Shown here piece after piece: positions 1 to 9,572 of a stretch of DNA of 64,000 bases. The notes under the pieces are model-generated. The model did not search any database. It was not told the origin of the DNA and saw nothing but the letters and a program-made list of their open reading frames with translations. The position numbers and the translations under genes are program-made. Origin of the DNA: Sclerotiophoma versabilis (Eukaryota; Ascomycota; Dothideomycetes; Pleosporales; Didymellaceae); NCBI GenBank assembly GCA_012274445.1, contig JAAROD010000015.1, forward strand, positions 992,001 through 1,056,000. Reading direction: 5' to 3'. The stretch's first letter is position 1. Each line of letters starts with the position of its first letter.

Positions 1-38
1 AACTCGGCTCGCGCTCCACCCCTGCTCCGGGCCCTTCC

Positions 39-1287
39 TCAATCCATGTACACATGCCATCCGGCTTCACACCCGAAGTACTTGCGCGCAAGCTTTCCTC
101 CGCTCTCTGTCGGTTGGCTGAAAGCAGTGAGACGCTTCTCGACGGTCAATCCATACATGAAGTCACTCCGTGCGGAGTCAAGTAACCTCCGCGCAAGCCC
201 CTGCTTCCGGAACTGAGTCGACACCCAGATCCTTGAGACGCCGAGGAGGACGGTGTCTGCCGTTGTGCTTATAGATACAGACGAGCTCTGAGACTCGGCG
301 AGGGTTGGCGTTGGCTGCTCAGATGCTTTATCTTGCGCCAACACGCTGTAGGCTTCCTGTATCCTTTCCGCTAAACATGCTGCCACACATTTTTGACCTC
401 GGATGTAGAGGTAGACTTTGAATCTGTCACACTTCTCAGTTGTGGCAGCATCGCCTTCCAATGTCTCTACAACTGCGGATAGTGTGGTCTGACTCCAGAG
501 CTCCTCGTCTGTAATAGGCACCGCCGCGAGCTCTGTATTAACAACCTTCAGTACGTCGCTCGCCTTGTTACGCAGTGCAAGAGCATCTCTTCGTCCAACA
601 ACTGCGATGAAACTCCCTTCACCTCCACTCCAGATCTGCTTTTGTCGCAAGCGCTCGACCATCGCTTTTGTACAGTCGACACCACCAAAGTTCATTCCGT
701 GAAACTTCTTATGCAATGCCAGATCCTCGGCGTTCGATGGTATGTATTCCATGCCGCACACCCTGCAGGCCTTACGGTGTTGCCCAACTAGATCCAGCTG
801 CATCTGCACCATGCGCTTCTTCTTCGGTAGCATTGGCTTAGGCAGGCTTTGAGCGTTGTGACTACGATCAGACAGCACTTCAGGCGCAGAAACACTGTGT
901 TTGAGATTCCTCTTGAATAGTGAGAACACTGGCCGTCTCTGAAGGTCTAGCGGAGGGGAGCTCTCCGGTGCTGGTGACGACGGAGGGGACGAGCGTGTCG
1001 GTGCATCTGAGAAAGCAGGCAGCGAGGGTTGTGGACTGGAGCTGAGCGGCGTAGAGCTTATTCGTGTTGGAGAAGAAGGCTCTGCAGGCGATTTGGGTAC
1101 AGGTATTGTCAGGGATGTAGTCTGAACTTTGGCATCTTCGACGCGTCTGCGCTTAGTAGGCGGTTCTTCATCGTAGAGCGGCCGTTTTGTTTGTCGCGAG
1201 TAGGTCCTTACAACCTTTCTACTGTACTGTTAGCTGCGCCGTAGTCGCAAGATAAAATAACACGTACTTCGTAGAGGAAGGGAACAT
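39..1287 (-). CDS. ECO1: Sister-chromatid cohesion N-acetyltransferase Eco1
   Basis: Acetylates the cohesin subunit Smc3 during S phase to establish cohesion (family knowledge). Two exons inferred: 1287-1268 (ATG plus 20 nt) and 1206-39, separated by a 61-nt GTACGTG...TAAG intron; the join is in phase and gives 395 aa. Seen: a Ser/Pro-rich disordered N-terminus with basic patches, a CCHH zinc finger near residues 154-176 (CRVCGMEYIP then HKKFH), and a C-terminal acetyltransferase domain with the RKQGLARRLLD acetyl-CoA loop and the GGKLARKYFG end typical of Eco1/ESCO. The order zinc finger then GNAT is diagnostic for the family. The tiny first exon is supported by the KTYSR start common in fungal homologues, as I remember them. 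Divergent from the GNAT gene at 1824. Two MluI boxes lie 46-62 bp upstream of the start codon. Confidence 0.9.
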
Positions 1288-1823
1288 TGTTGCGTTATTC
1301 TATAGCAATGCAGATGATGATGCGCGTTGGCGACGCGTGGTGGACGCGTTGCGGCTAAAATCCGAAGGTACCCCCCCACCTGCGTCTCGACCTCAAAACG
1401 TCATTCACGCTACAAACACCATCTTTGATTTGAGGCTGAAGATTCCACCGAAGCTTACCCTAGGTACTGCCTTTCTGACGCTCGGTGGATCCAAGTACGG
1501 TGAGGCAAGCCATCACGCCATGCAAATGCGGAAGGTGGCTACAGGGGCCCCATAAGCGCTTGCTGCAATGCCGTCTAGATACCGGTGACTGAAATGTACA
1601 CCGTACGAAACAGTAGGTCAATGACTAAAGACACATCCCAGAGGTATATGAGCGACCAAGCCAAACTCACAGGGTCAAGCTCTCCTCTCTCCGCACGGCA
1701 AACAGCATTTCCTGTTGCCAGCGACCGAAACCAGTAGCGACCTAGTCGACGACTCGCAGACTGCAATCCTGGAGGAGGGGATCCAAGTAACAAATCCATC
1801 AAGCAGAGCTCAAATCCCACACA
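1288..1823. other. Intergenic, divergent promoter ECO1/GNAT
   Basis: No convincing coding sequence. It must hold both 5' leaders. The only element I can name is the MluI-box pair near 1340. Confidence 0.6.
1333..1349. promoter_or_regulatory. Paired MluI cell-cycle boxes upstream of ECO1
   Basis: Two perfect ACGCGT hexamers (1333-1338 and 1344-1349) lie 5 bp apart and 46-62 bp upstream of the ECO1 ATG at 1287. ACGCGT is the binding site of the yeast MBF complex that drives G1/S genes. Function here is inferred from spacing and target identity only. Confidence 0.5.
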
Positions 1824-2510
1824 ATGGCGGCTCAGCCAACACCAGCGCACCCAGCTGCCATGTCAGCGCAAGTCTCAGCCCAAGCCAACCCAGCGGTCAC
1901 AGCAGCAGATTCACCAATTCCCCAGCCCATCTTCACTACACAACGACTAATCGTACGCCCCCTGCACCCCCAGGACGCGCCCTCCATGTCCCACCACGCA
2001 AACAACCCCGCCATCACCGAATACATGTCCCTCTCCTTCCCCTCACCATACACCTTAGAGTCCGCAACTGGCTGGATATCCATGAACCAAACACCGCCCA
2101 TCTACAACTGGGCCATTTGCCTGCGCACCTCCCCAGACCTTGTGATCGGCGGCTGCGGTCTCAAGCCGGGAGTAGATGTGCAGACGCACGCTGCGGAGAT
2201 CGGATACTGGATTGGCGAGGAGTTCTGGGGCCGCGGGCTGGCGACGGAGATGTTGGCGGGACTGACGGAGTGGTGCTTTACCAGCGAAGAAAGCAAGTTG
2301 GCAGGTACGGGAGGGGGGAAGAGGTGGACAAGGCTGTCGGGAATTGTGTTTGGGGGCAATAAGGGGAGTATGCGGTGTCTTGAGAAGTGTAGGTTTGCGA
2401 AGGAGGGTGTGTTGAGGGGCGCGGCGGAGAAGAACGGCATAGTGAGTGATATGCATGTTTTTGGGTTGCTAAAGGGGGAGTGGGAGGAGAGGAGAGGGAA
2501 GGTGGAGTGA
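1824..2510 (+). CDS. GNAT-family N-acetyltransferase, RimJ/RimL type
   Basis: Single-exon gene of 228 aa with a good start context (cacacaATGG). The first 30 residues are Ala/Pro/Gln-rich and probably disordered. From about residue 33 the IFTTQRLIVRPLHPQDA segment is the typical opening of the Acetyltransf_3 domain, and EIGYWIGEEFWGRGLATEML near residues 125-145 is the acetyl-CoA-binding RGxGxA-like loop (here GRGLAT) of the RimJ/RimL subgroup. The GNxGSMRCLEKCRF motif follows, as expected. Such proteins transfer acetyl groups to N-terminal amines, amino acids or small molecules; the substrate cannot be told from the sequence. It sits 9 bp from the convergent stop of the next gene, so the two 3' ends must overlap. 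Confidence 0.85.
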   Translation: MAAQPTPAHPAAMSAQVSAQANPAVTAADSPIPQPIFTTQRLIVRPLHPQDAPSMSHHANNPAITEYMSLSFPSPYTLESATGWISMNQTPPIYNWAICLRTSPDLVIGGCGLKPGVDVQTHAAEIGYWIGEEFWGRGLATEMLAGLTEWCFTSEESKLAGTGGGKRWTRLSGIVFGGNKGSMRCLEKCRFAKEGVLRGAAEKNGIVSDMHVFGLLKGEWEERRGKVE

Positions 2511-2519
2511 TGTCGAGTT

Positions 2520-3733
2520 TTATATACCCGGTTTGGCTATGTAGGCTTGGAGCTGCATGAGCAACATTTCAACAGGCACGTTGTGGCGCGCTCGTTTCAT
2601 CACGACGCATCTTTGGTCCGCATATTTGCTCGCTGGTCCCTCGATCAACTCCTTCGCCTTCTCCAGTCCCAACAGGTCTGTCAAACTGTACACTGCGATC
2701 TTCCTTCCGCGCCACATGGTCGTCTTGAACTCCAGTTCCGGAAACTGCAGTCGTGGCTGCATATGCGGAACGAGGGGCTGTGAATACCAGTACGGCGCTT
2801 TGTGCGTCACATGCGGCGAACTGTGAGGGTCGAAATGACTCCCAAAATTCTGGCCAAAGTACGTTGCCCACTTCTCCAGCTCGGCCGTGACAGCTTCACA
2901 GCGGTCTTGACAATCATCCGCGCGCGAGCGCAGACTGCCAAAGACCAGAACTGTGCTCGCGTCCTCCACGGCCTCGATATCCTCTGTCAGCGGACTCGCC
3001 ACAGGAACCAAGCGCCCTCGGAACGAGAAGTTCCAGCTCAGCCGATCCACCACACGTTTACGCATCAGATCCAGAATCAACTGGGGCATGTCCTCGCGCC
3101 ATACCATCTTGCTCAACTCGCCACGCTGCAGTTTCTCCATAAAGCGCGGGTAGAGCGCCCGTTCCCAACCTTTCCTCTTGCCGAATTGTTGCGCAATGAG
3201 CTGGCGACTCGTAAAGCGCACAGGTAGGCCGAGTTGACGGTTGTTGGTAGTCAGAGAGACCGGAAGCAGCCACGGATCGCCGGTAGTAGGGTGCGGGCGT
3301 GTGTGCAAGGTGGTGAGGAGAGCGGAGGGCAAATAGGCTTGATTGGCGCGGCATTCTCGCACAGGGGAGGCGAGTGCGTGTGCTAGGTATTGTGAGAAGT
3401 TGTAGATAGTGGGCGTGTATGAAACCTACCGAATGGGTCTTCCCAAAGTCTACGCTGGAAGGGTGTGAAGTCTGCACACTTTGGCTTCTCTTTCTTCTGC
3501 TCATGTCGAGACCTCTTCTCCAGCACTACAGGGTCGAGCAGTGGTGGCAGTGGGAGTTTCTTCTTCCCATCCTTTCTGGTGCGGAACGTGCGGTGACCAT
3601 CGTCCTGTGTAGGCCCCAGCTCGCTGCCCTTCAACGGCGTGACTTGCTTGACGTTGCTCTGGCGTTGAGCGGTCGAGATCGCTCTAGCTTGGCTCGAACA
3701 TGATCCCAGGCGTCGGGTCCATTGGCCTGGCAT
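2520..3733 (-). CDS. Conserved hypothetical protein, probably mitochondrial
   Basis: I do not recognise the function. Two exons are inferred, 3733-3430 and 3382-2520, with a 47-nt intron (GTAGGT...CCTAG). The phase-1 join makes an Ala codon and reads WEDPFA-HALASPVRE; total 388 aa. Residues 1-30 are basic, rich in Ser/Arg/Gln and without acidic residues, which suits a mitochondrial presequence. A Lys-rich segment (DGKKKLPLPP) follows, then a compact, Trp- and Leu-rich body with LPSALL, DPWLLP and KRKGWERALYPRF motifs. I remember a similar architecture in fungal proteins of unknown role but cannot name a family. It is divergent from the mitochondrial ClpP gene with only 144 bp between the ATGs, which fits a mitochondrial role. 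An upstream start is possible because the frame stays open for some codons before 3733. Confidence 0.75.
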
Positions 3734-3877
3734 CAGTAGTGAAATGCGGCTGCGGGAGTGTCGTGAGGAAGTTTGGTAGCTCCGACGACGCGACCTCGGG
3801 AACTAAGTCACTTGGCATGGAGCATGCAGGTGGAGCTTTAGCACCGCGACCACTGGGAGCTTCCCCATACACATACC
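3734..3877. promoter_or_regulatory. 144-bp bidirectional promoter
   Basis: The start codons of the probably mitochondrial protein (3733, minus) and of clpP (3878, plus) are only 144 bp apart, so both core promoters must lie here or reach into the neighbour's coding sequence. No clear TATA box is visible. Shared control is inference. Confidence 0.5.
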
Positions 3878-4680
3878 ATGGCGACTTTGTTACGGTGCGC
3901 ACTGCGGCCGGCCTCTTTCACGGGGATATGCAGGAATGGCGCCCGGTCGATGTCGAGCCAATTCGGCTTTCCTACAGGCTATGCGCCGCAACAGCAACAA
4001 CAGCAACAGCATGCGCCGCGAGCAGCTGCACTGCCCATACCATATGTGACCGAGACAGTTGTATATATACCTAGCAACCCTAAAATTGTTTAGATCTGAC
4101 TGTGCAGGGTGGAGGGTGGAAAACCTCCGACATCTTCTCGCGCCTGCTCCAAGAACGCATCATCTGCCTCAACGGCGAAGTTGAGGAATCCATGTCCGCC
4201 ATGATCGTCGCCCAACTCCTCTTCCTCGAAGCGGACAACCCCGAGAAGCCCATCTCGTTGTACATCAACTCGCCCGGCGGCAGCGTGAGCGCCGGTCTTG
4301 CTATTTACGACACAATGAACTACATCCGCTGTCCAGTGAGCACCATATGCATGGGCCAGGCTGCGTCCATGGGGTCGCTGCTGCTGTGTGGTGGCCAGGC
4401 GGGCCAGAGGTATATTCTGCCACATGCAAGAGTCATGATCCATCAGCCAAGCGGAGGGTACTCGGGGAAAGCGAGTGATATTGCTGATCATGCAAAGGAA
4501 ATCCTGAGGGTGAGGGAGAGGTTGAACAAGATCTATCAGATGCATTTGACTAAGAAGAGGAGTTTGGAAGAGATTGAGAAACTTATGGTGGGAGATTACT
4601 TTATGGATGCGCAAGAAGCGGTGGACTTTGGGATTGTGGACAAGATCCTGGAGAGGAGAGAAGATGTAAGCAAGGACTAG
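3878..4680 (+). CDS. clpP: Mitochondrial ATP-dependent Clp protease proteolytic subunit ClpP
   Basis: Serine peptidase of the mitochondrial matrix that works with the ClpX unfoldase. Exons 3878-4057 and 4108-4680; the 50-nt intron runs GTTGTA...GTGCAG and joins VTET directly to GGGWKTSDIFSRLL, exactly the conserved ClpP start. The protein is 250 aa. An Arg-rich, acid-poor presequence and a run of seven Gln (residues about 38-44) precede the domain. The catalytic triad is visible: Ser in GQAASMGSLLL, His in MIHQPSGG, and the C-terminal Asp region in DYFMDAQEAVDFGIVD. The SPGGSVSAG oxyanion strand is intact. The donor GTTGTA is weak but the phase and conservation leave little doubt. S. cerevisiae lacks ClpP, while many filamentous fungi keep it (general knowledge). 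Confidence 0.93.
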
Positions 4681-5261
4681 GGGTTGAGCTTCGCGAGGCC
4701 AAAGAGAGCGTAAAACACTCTCGTCAATGGTACAGTCTTGACCAGAGCAACTGCGAGAGCATGACCAAGTAAGACTGGGTATGGCCGTACATACGTCTTC
4801 TGTGGCACTTCGATATCCGGATAACTAATATTACAGTTGCAAAGATAGCCAACCTTCTCACATTTGCTGACACGTTGGTTCGATAAGATGTCGATACAGG
4901 AAACAAGTGCTGCTTCAGATCGCTGTACTATAGTTACTTCAGAGTCAAGTAAGCCTCATTGAGTCAAACCCCGCCGTATTGACGACCGCCTCCAAAGCAG
5001 ATCTTCTAGGGCAATATGAGCGTCCTACAGCTCCAGATAGCTCTCATTCACCTCGAAGGTTACTCCGTCGCTCAACCCCGCAGCATCCTTGCTAGCGCGG
5101 TGCCACTGCCTAAACGTACCTTCCTGTAGCTCAGTTGCAGCTGACAGCAAACGCAACGCTTACTTCATTGCTCTGAACATGAAAGCTTCCCTTACTTTCT
5201 TGCAACCTTGATCTCGACCCAGGTTTGTGTATGCTACACTGACCACCATTACGCCTCTGCT
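4681..5261. other. Intergenic, clpP 3' end and RdRP promoter
   Basis: Nothing coding is supported. Short open frames here lack homology-like features and splice-consistent extensions. Confidence 0.6.
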
Positions 5262-8200
5262 ATGGATATCTTCATTCAGGATGTATGTACGCCCTCTTTC
5301 AATGCACAGCCTCGCTACTATGTGACCGCAAGGCAAGATGCTGCTCGAACTCTTCTCGTCGTCAAGGACGAGCCTACTGCCGCATGTCACTACGCTAACA
5401 ATTTGCCGCACGATTAGGTCCCAGGCGACATCAATAAGGTACAGCTACAAGTCTTTCTCAAGGACAGATTGTCACAGTTCGACATCCTTGCGTTCGATAT
5501 ATCCAAGAAGCTGGGGTACCAGTGGGCGCTTCTGACTGTGGCCAAAGAAGTGAATGGTAACCGCTTCATCAAACACTTTCAGGTCCGAGAAAAGCTGCTA
5601 CTCAATGGCCGCCAATTAAAGTGCAAGAAAAGCAACAAGAAGGCAGAAGCCCTCAGGATCATGTCGCTTTTAGACAAGGAGGAGGAAATGAAAAAGAAGC
5701 CGCTCAAGCCGTTGCTACCCAGGTCTCAGTTGTCCCAACCGCACTTCAGCTTTACCAACATGATGACTGGAGTATGGAACTATGATGGTCTTGGTAACTT
5801 GGTGTTCGACCAGAAGTACCAAGATTGCCGCCGCGGCACCATGATCTTTGGAAAAACAGCCCTCGTCATCTACCTCGAGAGTCAGAAGGGCGCTACGACG
5901 GAGGCTGACTGCAACTGCAGAATTGATGTTCCGTACGACATCTTGGAACACACAATCCCATCAAATGACAGAGGAGGACAAGGCTTATTGACGCTGACTC
6001 TGAAGTCTCCACCAAAGATATACCGGATAATGTCAAATGAAAGCCTGCACCTCTACACCGGTGCAAAATCGAATCTAATCTCGCAAATACCGAGCCTGAG
6101 CGGCCTTTCTTTGGGGCCATCACCGCCGTCTCAGCGAGACCGTCCATTGAATCGACTTTGCGCACTGCAGCGCCACTATGACAAGAATGCTGCGTTGTGT
6201 ATGGTCTATAAGATACAATTTTTGCAGGTCCAGATCTTGCGCTATGCTTGGAACTTCATCAAGGACTTCGCTGTCTCCGGTGTAGATCTAACAAGAACCA
6301 TAATACCCCAGACTAGGACAGAGACCATCGAGAAGGACTACAAAGACTTGGAGCTCGATCTTACCACTGTTGTTGGAGCACATATCAGCTTTGCTGTCGC
6401 TTATCAAATGATGGCCCTTGTGCTCGAAGGTACGATATCGCCTGCGAATATGAAGCAGCTACTTCCTGGAATCTGTGGTCTCACTAGACGCCATGGCTCA
6501 ACGAGGACCGCGGCTGGCGTCAGCAGTCTAGCGCAGCAGATTCCCACACCGGTGCCCAATGTCAACGGATACAGATATCGCACAAAGGCCATCGTCGACA
6601 TGATCGAGACAAATATCCTCGAGGCAAAAGCAGAAGCCGACAGCTTGCCAAGTACCTCCAAGCAAAAGAAACATCAGCATCTCGCCTTGACCTACAAAGC
6701 TACCGTCACCCCCACTGGTATTGTTCTCCGAGGACCTGAGTGGGGCGTATCAAACCGCGTCCTTCGCAGATACGCGAAACATACCGAATACTTCATGAGG
6801 GTGTTTTTTGCGGACGAGGACGGTCTACCTGTGTTTCACGACCCAAGATCTTCGCAGGAAGACGTCTATACACGATTTCGGGCAGTACTTTTGGAAGGCA
6901 TCACAATCGCTGGACGCACTTTCCAGTTTTTAGGATTCTCTCACGCTTCATTACGGTATCATGCTGCTTGGTTCATGGCTCCGTTCGAGGAAAACGAGAT
7001 ATTGATCCGTGCGAAGGACGTCATTCAAGCCTTGGGTGACTTCAGCAACATCCATTGCAGTGCGAAATGCGCAGCGCGTATTGGCCAAGCCTTCAGCGAC
7101 ACTATCCACGCTATTCGTATCCCAGATGATGCATATGTAATTGAGACGAAAGATGATGTCGTTAGAAATGGCCGTACATTCTCAGACGGCTGTGGATCTA
7201 TATCTGAGACTTTACTGCAGAGAGTCTGGCGCTCTTTCCCCCCAGACCGCAGGAGCAAGAGGCCGACGGTACTTCAAATCCGTTACAGAGGCGCAAAAGG
7301 AGTGGTGTCACTCGATGACGCACTGCTAGGAGAGCAACTTCATATTCGTAAGAGCATGACGAAGTATGTCGCTCGTGAAGGCTGGCAAGATCTTGAGGTC
7401 TGCGGCGCAGCATACCAGCCTCTGAACATGTATCTGAATCATCAGTTCATTAAAATCCTCGAAGACCTAAGGGTACCACAACGGAATTTTTTCTCGGTGC
7501 AAGATGATGCGCTCAGAGCGCTGGAGATGATCGTACAACATCCACTCAACGCCGCTTCCTTCTTAGGTATTTATACATAACTTAACTCAGTATCTTTACC
7601 AGCTAACTACTCCGTAGAGCAAGCACATACTGGTGTTTACGCCAAGGTTCCGCGACTTATACAGCTGATGCATTACGTTGGTCTGTCATTCCAGGCAGAT
7701 CGATTCCTGACGGATGTGATAGAAATCGCGGCGATGTCAAGCCTTCGAGATCTTAAATATCGCGCACGCATCCCAATCGAGAAAGGCTGCCTTCTATACG
7801 GTATAATGGACGAGACTAATACCTTAGAAGAGGGCGAGGTGTACATTGCAACACAGATTCCAGACGATGACGGTGAGTGGCAACATCGTGTCCTCACAGG
7901 CGACCGTATCGTTGTTACGCGAGCGCCCGCTCTCCACCCAGGTGACGTCCAACTTGCTAAGGCTGTGGATGTAGAGCGTGGGAATCCGCTGAAGTCGTTA
8001 CGCAACTGCATCGTATTTTCGCAAAGGGGCGAGCGGGACCTGCCCTCGCAGCTCAGCGGCGGCGATCTGGATGGCGATCTGTTCCACATCATCTACGATG
8101 AGCGACTCATTCCTGCCAACACGATTCCCCCAGCAGACTATGCGCCAACACCAGCTCGAGATCTCGGTCGACCCGTCGAAGTCAATGACATTGTCGATTT

Positions 8201-9391
8201 CTTTATCGATTTTATGAACATGGACCGCCTTGGAGTCATATCAAACAAGCACAAGGTCAGAGCTGATCGCAAACCTGGTGGCACTAGGGATATGGAGTGT
8301 GTGATGCTTGCGAAGCTTGCATCTGATGCTGTCGATTTCAGCAAGTCTGGCAGTCCTGTAAGTACCACCTTTTCCCAGACATGAACAACACTGAAAATTT
8401 CATGTCTTCAGGCCGATATGTCAAAGGTGAGTATTACTCTGTTCGTCGCTCAGGAGAACTGCCACAGTGGTAGAGTCGCTTAGTAGAAAGCGTGTACTGG
8501 ACTCTGCATCCTCAAATTACTGACACCGATGGCAGATACCTCCCGGAGTGGACAGCATTAGGCCAGACTTTATGGCTCCTGGTCGTACTCTGGTGATCAA
8601 CGACCTGGGTGCTATGGAGCTCGACGAGCTTGAGAATGACGATTTAGACGATCCAGATAGCCTCAGTGTCCTCGACCCTCAAAAGGCTAAGTTAGTTTTA
8701 CGGGCTTAGATACGATCGCATGCTAAACAGTATTGAAGGATACGATACTATAAGAGTAGTAGAGTGCTCGGAGAACTCTATCGCAAGATCGATGAGAAGA
8801 AGTTCTTTACCCAGATGAGAGACAACTTCCAGACGGTTCAGACTGCCTGGCAGCGCGAGACCTTGCTTCAGAAACTGGAGCGCTACATTGATCGCGAAGC
8901 AATTGGCATTCAGTGGATTCACCATCAGGAGTTTGCAACGGCACTGCGAGGAGAGTAGGTGCTCAACCGAACTTTGTGCCGTCCGTCTATTGACACTATT
9001 CAGATACGAAGACAACATGGTAGACATCATGTACTCTATGCGCCCCCACCGCGGTCAGCCCTTGACCGAACTTGAAGTCTTCTCTGGCAACATCCTCGGC
9101 AAGAAAGAACGTGCATCTACACGATACATCCGCGAGGCCAACAAGGAAGTTCAGGAGCGATTTGATCGCGATGTTAGTGATATTGCCAGACGCATCGCTC
9201 GGGGCGATGGAGAGTGGGAAGGCTTAGATGACGCCGAAGCTTTGCCACGCGCTATTGCTTGCTTCAAGGTGGCACTAGAGACTAAGGGTTGGGAAGACCA
9301 GGTCATGTTGAGGAGCTGGAAATACGTTGCTGCTGCAGTGTGCTTGGAGCAGCTGAACGTGTACCGACTGGGACAGTTGAGGCCGCTGTAA
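5262..9391 (+). CDS. Cellular RNA-dependent RNA polymerase (RNA silencing)
   Basis: Copies single-stranded RNA into dsRNA that Dicer processes in quelling/meiotic-silencing type pathways (family knowledge). Seven exons inferred, all phase-consistent: 5262-5282, 5418-7566, 7618-8357, 8412-8426, 8536-8690, about 8763-8954, 9004-9391; 1219 aa. The first exon encodes only MDIFIQD, which joins VPGDINKVQLQVFLK to complete an RRM-like N-terminal module followed by SQFDILAFDI. The catalytic loop is seen as DLDGD at residues 873-877 within LSGGDLDGDLFH, the invariant metal-binding signature. Other family marks are DGCGSIS, RYRGAKGVVSLDD and SGSPADMSK-IP...RPDFMAPG across the 15-nt micro-exon. The acceptor of exon 6 could be 8757, 8760 or 8763. 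It resembles the Sad-1/Rrp class more than QDE-1 by its N-terminus, but that choice is tentative. Confidence 0.93.
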
Positions 9392-9572
9392 TGGCTCGTT
9401 TGGGCACAAAGGTTTTTCTTTCCTGAGCAGCATTCAGACCGCATACAGCGTCCGAGCTGGCGAAAGAATATATCCAATATTACTCGTACGTAGCCCGGCG
9501 ACTAGAAACGGCCACATGCGATGATTACGCACAACGAGATGCGGCAGCCTTTGAATAGGATTGGATTCTACA

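Noticed and set aside
1715..2362. Overlapping 215-codon frame in the GNAT gene
   Set aside because: His/Pro/Arg-rich product is typical of an out-of-frame reading of the genuine GNAT frame.
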